NCBI GenBank assembly: GCA_021307315.1
Contig: JAJSPD010000106.1
Coordinates: forward strand, 55,144-119,143
Length of the DNA stretch: 64,000 nt
Direction: 5' to 3'
Source of the DNA: Bisporella sp. PMI_857
Lineage: Eukaryota > Ascomycota > Leotiomycetes > Helotiales > Helotiaceae
Shown here: in pieces, positions 1-9,604 of the stretch
How positions within the stretch are numbered: the stretch's first letter is position 1
Layout: every line of letters begins with the position of its first letter
Notes under the pieces: model-generated
The model's input: only the letters and a program-made list of their open reading frames with translations
Databases searched by the model: none
Told to the model about the DNA's origin: nothing
Translations under genes and position numbers: made by a program

Positions 1-3000
1 GATATTCTTTTAATACAAGAGCCGTACATTTACACGCAAGACTTAGCTCGGCGAATTACAAAACGCCACGCTTCTTACGAATCCTTCTCTCCGATAGACA
101 ACTGGTCTACTGTTCCTCGGGTTCTCACTTACTTGCGTAAAGGCGTAGGGTTGAAAGCTGTACAGCTTCGACCACTGCAACCCAACAACCCCGGAATCCC
201 CGACCTTCTGTTTCTTACACTGCTTACACCTTACAACCAGACTTTTCTTATTATAAACAGTTACAACGCTCCTGTTAACGCTATTAGACCAGGACAAGCT
301 GTTCGCTCTCTTACCTCGCTTTCACATACTTTTTTCCCACGTCTAACACTTATTGCTGGAGACTTCAACCTTCACCACCACCGCTGGCAGCCATCGCTCG
401 ACAACAATCCAAACACTACAGCGACAGACTTCGTTTCTTGGATAGACTTACTTGACTTCGTTCTATCTTCTCCCACAAACGAAGCCACTCATAATCGAGG
501 AAACGTTTTAGATTTAGCTTTTGCTACTTCCGCGCTAGAAGCTATCGGGATAGCTACAGAGCTGTCAGAAGACTTAGAAACCAGCTCAGACCATCGAACA
601 CTCCTTTCGACAGTATACTGGGATCCCCGGCACCGCGAGCCAATTACCCCACTCCGACTAACTACGCTAAACGAAGAAAGCTTTCTTAAATCCCTTGAGG
701 AGCATATAAAGCCAGTTCAGCAGCTAAGAACCCCACAAAACTCAACAGAGCTCGATATATACGCCAGTAAACTTACTAGTCAAATCCAAAAAGCTTATAC
801 AAAAGCAGCCAAACGCTCTTATTCGTGCTCCATCGGAAACCCGTGGTGGACCGCAGAATGCTCTAACGCAGCTAAAGATTATCGACATTCTCGCCGTATA
901 TCCGACGACTGCTCCGAAGCAAAAAAAGCACTACGGAACACAGTGCGGCGAGCTAAAAACCTCTTTTACCGCGAAATGCTCAATGCTGCAACAAGCAAAA
1001 ATATATTCAAAATGGCAAAATGGCACACGTCTACAGGCTCGTACAGAACTCCCCCTCTGCAAGACCCAACAAGACCAGATGCGCCCCCGGCTGTTTTACT
1101 ACAGGACAAAAGAGACGTTTTAGCCCGCAACTTACTGAGAAACACTTGTGAAGCCGGAGATATTCCCTTTACCGCACCGGCAATTCCTCGCACCTCTCTT
1201 GTTTTCCCCGACGTTACAGACTACGAAATCGAAACTTCAATCCTCAAAGCCGGCAATACAGCTCCCGGCAAAGACGAAATCCCGACGCCAGTTCTACGGC
1301 TAGCTTGGCCGTTAATCCGCCCACTAGTCACTACACTGTACCGCCAATGCCTTCAGCTTGGACACCACCCTAAATGCTTCCGCACAGCGATTCTCGCAAT
1401 TCTTAGCAAGCCCAAAAAGCCGGACCGCTCTGCCCCTGGTTCGTACAGGCCAATTGCACTTTTATCGGTTCTAGGAAAAGGCCTTGAACGACTAATCGCT
1501 AAAAGAATGGCATGGATCGCTGTAACTTCAAAAGTTCTAACCAAACAGCAGTTCGGCGCTCTTCCGCTTCGCTCAGCCACAGACCTAACTTCCTGCCTTA
1601 CTTATGACGTTGAAACAGCGCTCCTTCTAGGCAAAGTCGCCTCAATGCTGACGTTTGACATAAAAGGAGCTTTTGACGGAGTTCTCCCTGGACGACTAGC
1701 TCGCAGGCTCCGAGAACAAGGCTGGCCAGACTTGCTTGTCCGGTGGATTATCTCTTTTGCAACTGGCCGGCGGGTACACATTCGCTTGGACGGAGAAATC
1801 GGCCCTGAAACTCAAATCGACTGCGGGCTCCCGCAAGGCTCCCCAGTATCCCCAATACTGTTTATGCTATATGTCGCTCCGTTGTTCTCTCTCGACAGCC
1901 CCCGCAAAAACTTTGGATACGCGGATGATGGCGCGAAGCTCGAGATTTCGTCTTCACTAACCGAAAATGCCGAGAAGCTGTCGGCTCGACTCGAGCAAGC
2001 TCTCGAATGGGGAAAAGAAGAAGGGATCACTTTCGACCCAAAGAAATCAGAGCTTATTCACTTCTCCCGAAAACTTGCCGACCAATCAATTTCCCCCCCG
2101 GTAGTTACAAGCACAATAACAGTAACAGAACACACACCAAACTCTCAGATTCGATGGCTAGGAGTTATTTTTGACCGCAAACTTCATTTCAGAGCTCACG
2201 CTTATAACCAAGCCTCAAAGGCTCTCCGCATTAGCCAGGCTCTCACTCGACTCGGAAACACTGCCCGAGGAGCCTCTCCAGCGTTGCTTCGGCGTGCAGT
2301 AACGGCATGCGTACTACCAGTAGCATTTTATGGAGCTCAAACTTGGTGGCCAGGAGCTACACGGTACTCCAAATCTAGGCTTATTAGCAACAGCCAACAA
2401 GGAATCTTGAAAGCTTTTCAAAAAGCACTAATTTCAAGCGCCAGGGCAATACTGCCAACATACCGGACTACTCCTCTGCCGATTCTACACAGAGAAGCCG
2501 GGATTCCTCTCCCAGAGCATTTGTTAGACTCACTAGCACTTAAAGACTCAGCCCGCACTTGCCGCCTCGATCCCCGACATCCCCTTAAAGCACGTACGAA
2601 AGCATGCCGAACAGGTCCCCGACACGCTACTCGGTCTACTTCACGACACGCACGACGATGGCTATCTCTCCCGCTAACAGAGCATCTGAACCCAATACAG
2701 CTCCCCCCCTGGCACACCCCAGAAAGCAGAACGGCTGCTAGGCTCCGAATCGGAGCGTGCACCCCAGAAAAATCGTTTCTTACCCGACAAGAAGCCGCGT
2801 TTCTTTTCCAAAACTTTTTAGAATCGACCCGCCACAACGACATAATAATCTACTCTGACGGCTCTAAGCTCGCTACAGGTAACGCAGGCGGAGGCTATAT
2901 TGCTTTTCAGAATGGATACAAAATCACTGAAGCTTCAATCGCTTACGGGGACCGTGTCGAAGTCTTTGATGCTGAAGCCCGAGCTGCAGTAGCCGGAATT

Positions 3001-3729
3001 ACAGACACTATGTTTCGAAGAGATGCCAGCTACGCTACAAATATCTGGATTTGCCTCGACAACCAAGAAGTCGCCCTACGGCTCTTTACTCCTTTTCTCG
3101 GCTCGTCAGCCGAAACCTTCCAGAAAGCCTGCTCTCTACAAGCGGCGTGGGCATCCCGTCCGCGCAAAGGAACAATTCAGGTTCGCTGGGTCCCAGGGCA
3201 CTTTCAAGTGCCGGGCAATGAACTCGCCGACGCTCTTGCTCGCCGCGGAGCATTGCAACTCCCTCCTGAACTCCCATATTCTTGGGCGTCTTTAAAACGC
3301 TTTGTAGCTGCTCAGCTACCTCAAAAACACTTAGAATGGTGGCTGGCCAACGCTCCTACTTCGTACCAAGCGATCCCAATTTCAACAGCTCTTCTACCTC
3401 CAAAAGAGCTTTCGCTACCCCGAAAAGCTTTAGGACACCTGATAGCCGCGCGCAGCGGCCACGGAGATTTCCTAGCTTACCACGAGCGATTCAACCATTC
3501 TACATTTGAACCTAATTGCCTTTGCGGTCGCCCAAAAGCGCCTGTCCACTTCTTTTTCTGCCGTATAGCACGCCGTGGATCAACAAACTCTTTATTCTCA
3601 CGCTACCCATTCCGCGACCTTTCCGAACTTCTCGGCACTCCTGAAGGAGCATGTAAGCTTACTCAATGGTGGAAAGAGACCTCTTTTTTCGAGGAACTTT
3701 CTCCGCTCCGCCTGCCTAGCCTAGACTAG
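1..3729 (+). CDS. LINE-A ORF2: endonuclease / reverse transcriptase / RNase H (5' end outside window)
   Basis: This is the polyprotein of a Tad/I-like non-LTR retrotransposon, which nicks target DNA and copies its own RNA into it. The frame is open from base 1, so the start lies upstream. An EEP endonuclease comes first (IQEP at residues about 5-8, AGDFN near 120, SDHR near 197). The reverse transcriptase follows, with FDIKGAF near 553, GLPQGSP near 610 and the catalytic YADD at about 640. The RNase H domain starts at YSDGS (about 951) and keeps its acidic residues through DAEAR and RWVPGH (about 1062). A C-terminal zinc-finger-like CLCG...H...C lies near 1173-1190. No stop or frameshift interrupts the 1,242 visible codons, so this copy looks young. 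The stop is TAG at 3727. Identification as a LINE ORF2 is certain; activity is an inference. Confidence 0.95.
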   Translation, partial: DILLIQEPYIYTQDLARRITKRHASYESFSPIDNWSTVPRVLTYLRKGVGLKAVQLRPLQPNNPGIPDLLFLTLLTPYNQTFLIINSYNAPVNAIRPGQAVRSLTSLSHTFFPRLTLIAGDFNLHHHRWQPSLDNNPNTTATDFVSWIDLLDFVLSSPTNEATHNRGNVLDLAFATSALEAIGIATELSEDLETSSDHRTLLSTVYWDPRHREPITPLRLTTLNEESFLKSLEEHIKPVQQLRTPQNSTELDIYASKLTSQIQKAYTKAAKRSYSCSIGNPWWTAECSNAAKDYRHSRRISDDCSEAKKALRNTVRRAKNLFYREMLNAATSKNIFKMAKWHTSTGSYRTPPLQDPTRPDAPPAVLLQDKRDVLARNLLRNTCEAGDIPFTAPAIPRTSLVFPDVTDYEIETSILKAGNTAPGKDEIPTPVLRLAWPLIRPLVTTLYRQCLQLGHHPKCFRTAILAILSKPKKPDRSAPGSYRPIALLSVLGKGLERLIAKRMAWIAVTSKVLTKQQFGALPLRSATDLTSCLTYDVETALLLGKVASMLTFDIKGAFDGVLPGRLARRLREQGWPDLLVRWIISFATGRRVHIRLDGEIGPETQIDCGLPQGSPVSPILFMLYVAPLFSLDSPRKNFGYADDGAKLEISSSLTENAEKLSARLEQALEWGKEEGITFDPKKSELIHFSRKLADQSISPPVVTSTITVTEHTPNSQIRWLGVIFDRKLHFRAHAYNQASKALRISQALTRLGNTARGASPALLRRAVTACVLPVAFYGAQTWWPGATRYSKSRLISNSQQGILKAFQKALISSARAILPTYRTTPLPILHREAGIPLPEHLLDSLALKDSARTCRLDPRHPLKARTKACRTGPRHATRSTSRHARRWLSLPLTEHLNPIQLPPWHTPESRTAARLRIGACTPEKSFLTRQEAAFLFQNFLESTRHNDIIIYSDGSKLATGNAGGGYIAFQNGYKITEASIAYGDRVEVFDAEARAAVAGITDTMFRRDASYATNIWICLDNQEVALRLFTPFLGSSAETFQKACSLQAAWASRPRKGTIQVRWVPGHFQVPGNELADALARRGALQLPPELPYSWASLKRFVAAQLPQKHLEWWLANAPTSYQAIPISTALLPPKELSLPRKALGHLIAARSGHGDFLAYHERFNHSTFEPNCLCGRPKAPVHFFFCRIARRGSTNSLFSRYPFRDLSELLGTPEGACKLTQWWKETSFFEELSPLRLPSLD

Positions 3730-4080
3730 GCCGGCATATTTCACTTAGTTCTTTTACATTTTTAATACATAATAATAAGTTGTCGTTGTTGTGGCCAAGG
3801 AGAGTAGGAGGGCAGCGCACAAGTGGAAGGCGCCTGTATTTTTATAGATTGTCTATAAGCTTAGATTTTCTATGTCACCGCGTTTTATGCTAGCAGTTAG
3901 GGCACAACGCTAGTATCTGTATATAACCCTCTATCCCTTCAGCTCACGCTAAGGGCTGTACCATACCAGAGGCCTATCCTCTGGCGTCCTTTCTTCGGTT
4001 TCGGAGCTCAAGGGGCCATGTAGCACTTGCTATGCACCCCCCGCCAAGACGTAAAATAGAAAACAAACAAACAAACAAAC
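1..4080 (+). mobile_element. LINE-A, Tad-like non-LTR retrotransposon (3' part)
   Basis: ORF2 is followed by a 3' UTR of about 350 bases that ends in an (AAAC)n simple tail at about 4060-4080. The last unique bases before the tail (TAAAATAGAAAAC) match the end of LINE-B at about 6620. Both 3' UTRs also share a GGAGTAGGAGGGC motif, so the two are subfamilies of one lineage. The 5' part is outside the window. Confidence 0.9.
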
Positions 4081-6341
4081 TTTCGGTGCTCGGAAAAGGC
4101 CTGGAAAGGCTAGTAGCAAAAAGGATGTCATGGATTGCTATAAAATACCAGGTAGTCGCAGCACAACAATTCGGCGCGCTCCCTTTGCGGTCGTCGGTCG
4201 ACCTTACAACATGCCTTACACATGACATCGAAACAGCGCTGAATCAGGGCTTGACAGCGTCGATGCTTACGCTCGACGTCAAAGGCGCTTTCGACGCTGT
4301 CCTACCAGGAAGGCTCGTTAAAAGGCTACGCGAACAAGGCTGGCCCAACTACTTAGTAAGATGGGTTGCATCGTTCGCCACAAAGCGTAAAGTATGCATT
4401 CGGCTCGACGGCGAAATCGGAGACGAAATTGAAATCGAGTGCGGGCTACCTCAGGGCTCTCCAGTTTCTGGCATTCTATTTATGCTTCACATTTCTCCTT
4501 TATTTTTCCTAAGACTATTTCAAGGAGGATTCGGCTACGCCGACGACGCCGCTACTTACAAAATCTCACCCTCTCTGAGAGAAAACACATACGCTCTCTC
4601 AGCTACCCTGGCACAAGCCCTAGAATGGGGACGCTCGGAAGGAATTACGTTCGACCCTGAAAAATCAGAACTTCTACACTTCTCCCGCAGGCACGCGGAC
4701 AAAAACAGATCACCATCGGTAACAGCTGGATCCCTCGTAGTATCTGAAAGCACTGAACGCCCCTACTTAAAATGGCTTGGAGTGCTTTTCGACAGGAAAC
4801 TAACTTTCAAATACCACGCACTTGCTCAAGCAACCAAAGCTCTGAAAACAGCTCACGCTTTCTCGTCACTCGGCAACACGCTTCGAGGAGTCTCCCCTAT
4901 GCTTACACGACAAGCCGTAACAGCGTGCGTCCTGCCGGTAGCGTACTTCGCAGCAGAAACATGGTGGCCAGGCCGAAAAAGGCAAACACACAACGGCTAC
5001 ACTTCGAACCGAATAGATGGCCTACTCACAAAGCTTGAAATTACTACTCGAGCTGCAGCCAAAGCTATCCTCCCGGTCTTCAAAACAACCCCGTACCCAA
5101 TTCTATACCGAGAATCAGGATTGGCACCCCCCGAACTTAAGCTCGACGAAATAGCTAGACGCGCAACATTCCGCATACGCCGGCTCGACCCTCAGCACCC
5201 GCTACGCACACGAGCCGAAGCCGTCCGAGGGCCACTGATCCCGACTCGTCGTAGCCGCGTCCCAACTCGTTTCGCAATAAGATACCTGTCGCTACCTGCT
5301 TCAGAACAGCTCGACATGATAGCTCTACCACCTTGGTTCCCGGCCGAAAGCCCCGCAGATATAGAGAAACGAATAGGCGCTCCCGACCTGACGCACACAA
5401 AAGAACAACGGGCCGCCACCTTTTCGCACTTTATCCACCAAATTCCAGCAAACGACATAGTAGTGTACACGGACGGCTCAAAACTCCAAAACGGCAACGC
5501 AGGAGCAGGCTATGCTCTAGTACTGCCCGAAGCTACAGTCAAAGAAGCTTTCGCCCTCGGCCCTAGCGCTGAAATCTTCGACGCGGAAGCTATTGCTGCG
5601 CTACTCGGTGCACAAGCAGCTCTTCGTCACCCGTCGAACGGACTAGCTAAAAACGCCTGGATCTGCCTTGACAACCTCGAAGTCGCAAAACGCTTGCTGT
5701 CCCCTTCACTTACCACTTCACAGCCTATTTTCAATTCTTTTATTAAAGCTAGAGAAGACTGGCAGAAAAGAGACAACGCTACACCAGCCGGCGACATACA
5801 CATCCGGTGGGTGCCTGGCCACGCAAATATTCCCGGAAACGACCTGGCAGATGCAGAAGCCCGTAAAGGCTCCTCCCAGCTCCCTAATGCTCCTTATCCA
5901 TTGTCGTTTGCTTCATTAAAGAAATGGCACGCACAGCAAGCTTCAAAAGCACGAGCAGAGTGGTGGGCGACTTCCGCACATGAAAACTACCAACTGTTAT
6001 CAATCACTACTGCTCCCGTCCCTCCACAAGAGCTTCGGCTCCCTAGAAAAGAGCTTGGCCGCATTATAGCAGCCAGGTCAAACCACGGCGACTTCAAAGA
6101 CTACCACGAAAGGTTCGACCATACAGACGCACAGCTTCATTGCTCCTGCGGCCTCCCCAAAACTCCTATTCACTTCCTTTTCTGCAGAATCGCCCGCAGG
6201 CGCTGCAACCGACCCCGAGGGCCTCCTTCCACCCTAATCCCACAACTACTCGGCACCAGCGAAGGTGCCGCTACGCTAACTGAATGGTGGCGCAAAACCC
6301 GCTTTTTTGAGGACATCTGTCCTTACCGCAAAGCCAGCTAG
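4080..6341 (+). CDS. LINE-B ORF2, 5'-truncated: reverse transcriptase and RNase H
   Basis: The reading frame starts abruptly inside the reverse transcriptase (SVLGKGLERL) and runs to TAG at 6339. It keeps GLPQGSP, the catalytic YADD, RNase H motifs (YTDGSK, DAEA, RWVPGH) and the C-terminal CSCG...H...C finger. The endonuclease and the N-terminal half of the RT are absent. The protein aligns along its whole length with LINE-A but differs at many positions, so it belongs to a sister subfamily. The frame happens to continue upstream through the LINE-A tail to an ATG at 4032; that start is fortuitous. There is no internal stop, but without the endonuclease it cannot retrotranspose alone. Confidence 0.93.
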   Translation, partial: LSVLGKGLERLVAKRMSWIAIKYQVVAAQQFGALPLRSSVDLTTCLTHDIETALNQGLTASMLTLDVKGAFDAVLPGRLVKRLREQGWPNYLVRWVASFATKRKVCIRLDGEIGDEIEIECGLPQGSPVSGILFMLHISPLFFLRLFQGGFGYADDAATYKISPSLRENTYALSATLAQALEWGRSEGITFDPEKSELLHFSRRHADKNRSPSVTAGSLVVSESTERPYLKWLGVLFDRKLTFKYHALAQATKALKTAHAFSSLGNTLRGVSPMLTRQAVTACVLPVAYFAAETWWPGRKRQTHNGYTSNRIDGLLTKLEITTRAAAKAILPVFKTTPYPILYRESGLAPPELKLDEIARRATFRIRRLDPQHPLRTRAEAVRGPLIPTRRSRVPTRFAIRYLSLPASEQLDMIALPPWFPAESPADIEKRIGAPDLTHTKEQRAATFSHFIHQIPANDIVVYTDGSKLQNGNAGAGYALVLPEATVKEAFALGPSAEIFDAEAIAALLGAQAALRHPSNGLAKNAWICLDNLEVAKRLLSPSLTTSQPIFNSFIKAREDWQKRDNATPAGDIHIRWVPGHANIPGNDLADAEARKGSSQLPNAPYPLSFASLKKWHAQQASKARAEWWATSAHENYQLLSITTAPVPPQELRLPRKELGRIIAARSNHGDFKDYHERFDHTDAQLHCSCGLPKTPIHFLFCRIARRRCNRPRGPPSTLIPQLLGTSEGAATLTEWWRKTRFFEDICPYRKAS

Positions 6342-6651
6342 CTGGCCATTCCTTTTGTCAACTATTACTTTTTCTTTTGTCTCAAACACATAATGACGGT
6401 GCGAGAGCCACGGGGAGTAGGAGGGCTAGAGCGTAGAGGAGGGCTCATTTCCCAGTTTCAGTGTAAATACCTTCCTACCTAATACTTGCGGTTAAGGAAT
6501 AACGCCAAGTATCCCAACATGCCCCAGGCCTTCAGCCTCTGGTTTCTAGGAGTTTACTCCTAGCGTCGTATCTTCGAGCACGGAGTAGGTCCCGTGCTTT
6601 GCACGGCCCTTTAGTTAGACGTTAAATAGAAAAACAAACAAACATAATAAT
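4081..6651 (+). mobile_element. LINE-B, 5'-truncated Tad-like element
   Basis: The element begins directly after the (AAAC)n tail of LINE-A and ends in AAACAAAC followed by (ATA)n near 6630-6651. Its 3' UTR (6342-6620) is related to that of LINE-A. Two histories fit. LINE-B may have inserted, truncated, at the LINE-A tail. Alternatively LINE-A may have inserted into LINE-B, with the missing part of LINE-B upstream of the window. Confidence 0.85.
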
Positions 6652-7125
6652 AATAACTTAACACTCAATCGAATCACTCACTCAAGAATACAATAGGCAC
6701 TCACGTCAGGAACGTGGTGGTGCCCCGTATTAGAGTGAACCCACATATAGAGAATCAAGGAATATTAGTAAAGCAAATCTAGGTAAGTTCTCGAGATAGT
6801 TTATTAAGTATTACTAATTAGGAATAGCCTCATTAAGGTCAATATCATAATATACTATTGTAACGACGCAAGGAATCACGGGCTAGAATAGAGGCATATG
6901 GGAGTGCGTACAATAGGCTGATAGTGATTGCCTTATAGGTCTACCTACGAAGGATACAAAAACATGAGGAACAACTGTAGAGAGTAGGAGCAGGCCTTTA
7001 TATAGGCGACTCCGACTCTCCTCCGTATCGGCTCTGAAACCCCTCATACCCTGTTCATCAGCCTCCTGATCCCGTGCCATGGCCTCCGTGTCGCACCTTG
7101 GGCATACCGGTTGTTACAACTATAG
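6652..7125. other. Intergenic, no gene seen
   Basis: No coding region is supported here. The short reading frame at 6883-7080 has no recognisable content. Confidence 0.5.
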
Positions 7126-7332
7126 TATAGTATAATATAATATAAGATTGCAAATTTTGCTATAATACGTATGCAAATTTCAAATCTCATATTGCGTAGG
7201 GCAGTGAGCGAGTTAGTATTATCGTGATATATCGACCCCTAAAAATCAATACTATATACCATGCAATATGAGATTTGAAATTTGTATACGTATTACAGCA
7301 AAATTTGCAATCTCATATTATATCATACTATA
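7126..7332. repeat. AT-rich inverted repeat, 70-bp arms, 67-bp loop
   Basis: Bases 7126-7195 and 7263-7332 are reverse complements with only a few mismatches; the arms share GCAATATGAGATTTGAAATT at the loop side. The loop (7196-7262) contains GCGAGTTAGTATTATCGTG, which recurs inverted near 7850-7921. The structure resembles a palindromic MITE, but no clear target-site duplication was found. Confidence 0.75.
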
Positions 7333-7472
7333 CCGCGATATACTACAACACTAACTCTAAATAACGCTATTCCGAAATTAGCAATGCAACAAGGGTCTTA
7401 GCTTTTTTAATTCGGTTATTCGTACTAAAAAGGGTAAAGTTCATTTCAGACCCTTGTAAAAAAGCCCCAAAG

Positions 7473-7691
7473 TGTCACGGCCCTGACTTCTTAGACGGAG
7501 CTCAGCACCGGACATCCTAAAGCTCGCTTACTGGCCTCCGGCCAGCTTCCTGTATATAGAGCGCTGCTTTCCTTCCCTTCTTCTGTCTGTAGCTTGTTCT
7601 CTTAGTTATAGCAATTGATAGTTGTTCACACCTTTGAGTCCTTCCACCTGGATCTACGGATCGAGATCCCTGTTCAGCTTGAGTTGTTACA
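7473..7691 (+). mobile_element. Solo LTR, family A (219 bp, TSD CAAAG)
   Basis: The segment starts TGTCACGGCCCTG and ends GAGTTGTTACA, giving the usual TG...CA ends. It is flanked by an exact 5-bp duplication, CAAAG, at 7468-7472 and 7692-7696. The same sequence recurs at 37630-37885. A TATA-like TGTATATAGAG lies inside. No internal retrotransposon sequence is attached, so it is probably the product of LTR-LTR recombination. Confidence 0.88.
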
Positions 7692-7849
7692 CAAAGTGGC
7701 CATAGCACAGTATTTAGTATTATTGCCAATATGATATAAGATTCAATTTCCATACTAATACTAGCGCTTTACGAGAATCTCATACTAATACTAGCGTAGT
7801 ATCAAAAAGTCGATCTTATATGTCTCGAGACTCGATATTACTAAATACT

Positions 7850-7921
7850 ACGATACTAACTCGTTCACTGGCGTAGGGTATAGTATTCGATTTTAGGGGT
7901 CAATATATCGTGATAATACTA
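7850..7921 (-). repeat. Inverted relative of the 7196-7262 loop sequence
   Basis: CGATACTAACTCGTTCACTG and the following TAGGGGTCAATATATCGTGA match the reverse complement of the 7196-7262 loop with few differences. A 17-bp direct repeat (CATACTAATACTAGCG) lies just upstream at about 7751 and 7781. Together they point to pieces of one AT-rich element family. Confidence 0.55.
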
Positions 7922-8025
7922 CTGCGATCACCATTAGGTTCCAATCCTCGTCAGATTGTTGGGCACCAATGCCACCGAGGGGAAGTTGGGGCTCTTCTAC
8001 TTCCTGCTCATCCGAAGCAAACCAT

Positions 8026-9604
8026 TCACAAAGCTGGTAGACTCTCGTCCCAGAACTCATCATGGAGACGCTTGCTTTGGGGTAGGAGCACTTTGAGAGC
8101 AGATATGATTTGGAATATGCCGGTGACCGTCGTCGCGGAGCCAATCTGACAATCACCGTAGAGTTTCTGGTGATTCCGGGTTAGTACGACGACTTCTAGG
8201 AGGAGAGGCTGGCGGGGAAGAGGGAATTTACCCGAGGAAACGAATCCGTCTCTAATGACTCGAGCTTCATGTAAGCAATCTTGCATTCCGCCCCTCGCAT
8301 ACTCATCATAAACGCTGGTGGGATCGTCTCAGCAGCCGGCAAATCATGCCTGAACACATTGGTGATAGCTTGTAGACCGGCGGAAGCCCAGATAGCCAAT
8401 TGCAACAACGGGTCATCTGCTGAGACAGAAGTTTTGATCTCGATCGAGAGAAGATTGACAGATGTTGCATGTTCGGGGCGGCTGGTCTGGTTTAAATTGC
8501 AGGGTTCTGGTATAGGCTGAAGTTGTAACGCGATACGTCGCTTGCGGTCTGGAGGTGGAGCATAGAAGATGGCATAGTCGACCTTTTTCGTGTCGACCGG
8601 GATAAGATTCCCCGCCGCGGAGCGTTGAACGAGATTGCTTGGCCATATCCGAGTTGACATCCTGCAGAAGGTCAGTGAGAGCCATGCGCCAAGTAGAGGC
8701 TACGTACACATTATCGATTCGCACATCTTTGCCACAGCCAGCAGCTTGGTGGGCGAGAACGAGGATTGGACGCACAACATCATCTCCCCAACATGCCTCC
8801 GGTCGTTTGTAATCCTCACAATATTGTGCATTCTCTTGTATCTCAATGACTTTTTCCAGTAGCACCTCAGCATTTATATTCCAACTCGAATCGTCGGCAA
8901 ACATGCGGTCGTCCTCGAAGTCTAGGTCGCTGATGTGTTGTCGCAGAGAATCCTTTACCAGGGAGATCAGCCAGCGAAACGAGTCTATGAAGTTCCAGCA
9001 TGCATACCTTCAAGCTCTTTGGGAATATGCCGTAGCGTACTGCACGCTCTACCCCTTTGTGTATACGTCCGAGAACATCATCCTCAACCCTGCCATTGTT
9101 GATATGTACTTGAATCGTGGGCGGATGGGCTAGTGCCAGGTCCGGGAGAACCTTGACTGGGCTTTTCGGTCTTTCTGGAGGCATGGATCGTGTTGATGAA
9201 ACTGGAGATAGGGTTGTTCTTTCGGTGAGGGTAAGGTTCGAAAGTGTTCTGCTGTACCTGCTGCCTTTGTGTATGGGTATTGGGGCAGAAAGAACATCCG
9301 CTCGCAGCTCCTCGTTGAGGCTCTCACTCTGGCCTTCTGCCGCTGGCTTCCTTCGAGGTGATTGCCTCGTAGGACTCTGGCTCATATTCACGTATTGTGA
9401 CCTTTGAGGAGGTGCGGGCCAAAGAACATCTGATTGTTCGTTTGCTGAGTCTTGCTTGCACCAGTCGATATTCCGAGGTTGGTTTTCTCCGTCAGCATCC
9501 CAAATTGCTTCTGCAGTGTCTTTATTCCATGCATCAATGATATGTACTCGTTCCGTTGCGGCATAAATATATTCGTCGCATGCAGCGTCACTCCAGTCTG
9601 CCAT
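8026..9604 (-). CDS. PD-(D/E)XK nuclease-like fungal protein, 4 exons
   Basis: This resembles the large ascomycete family carrying a C-terminal PD-(D/E)XK nuclease-like domain; its cellular role is not established. Exon 1 runs 9604-9008 (ATG at 9604). A 55-nt intron (GTATGC...TAAAG, 9007-8953) leads in phase to exon 2 (8952-8708). A 46-nt intron (GTACGT...CTGCAG, 8707-8662) leads to exon 3, which starts at 8661. Exon 3 encodes KVDYAIFY and SIEIKTSVSADDPLLQLAIW, the D...ExK core. The C-terminus (IGSATTVTGIFQIISALKVL) is in another frame and ends with TGA at 8026. The exon 3/4 junction (about 8200-8320) is unresolved: only a 23-nt gap joins the frames in phase, so a frameshift is possible. The N-terminal 150 residues are low complexity. 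Confidence 0.78.

Noticed and set aside
4032..4079. ATG-led extension of LINE-B into the LINE-A 3' UTR
   Set aside because: The extra residues are translated UTR and tail sequence; the in-frame fusion is accidental.
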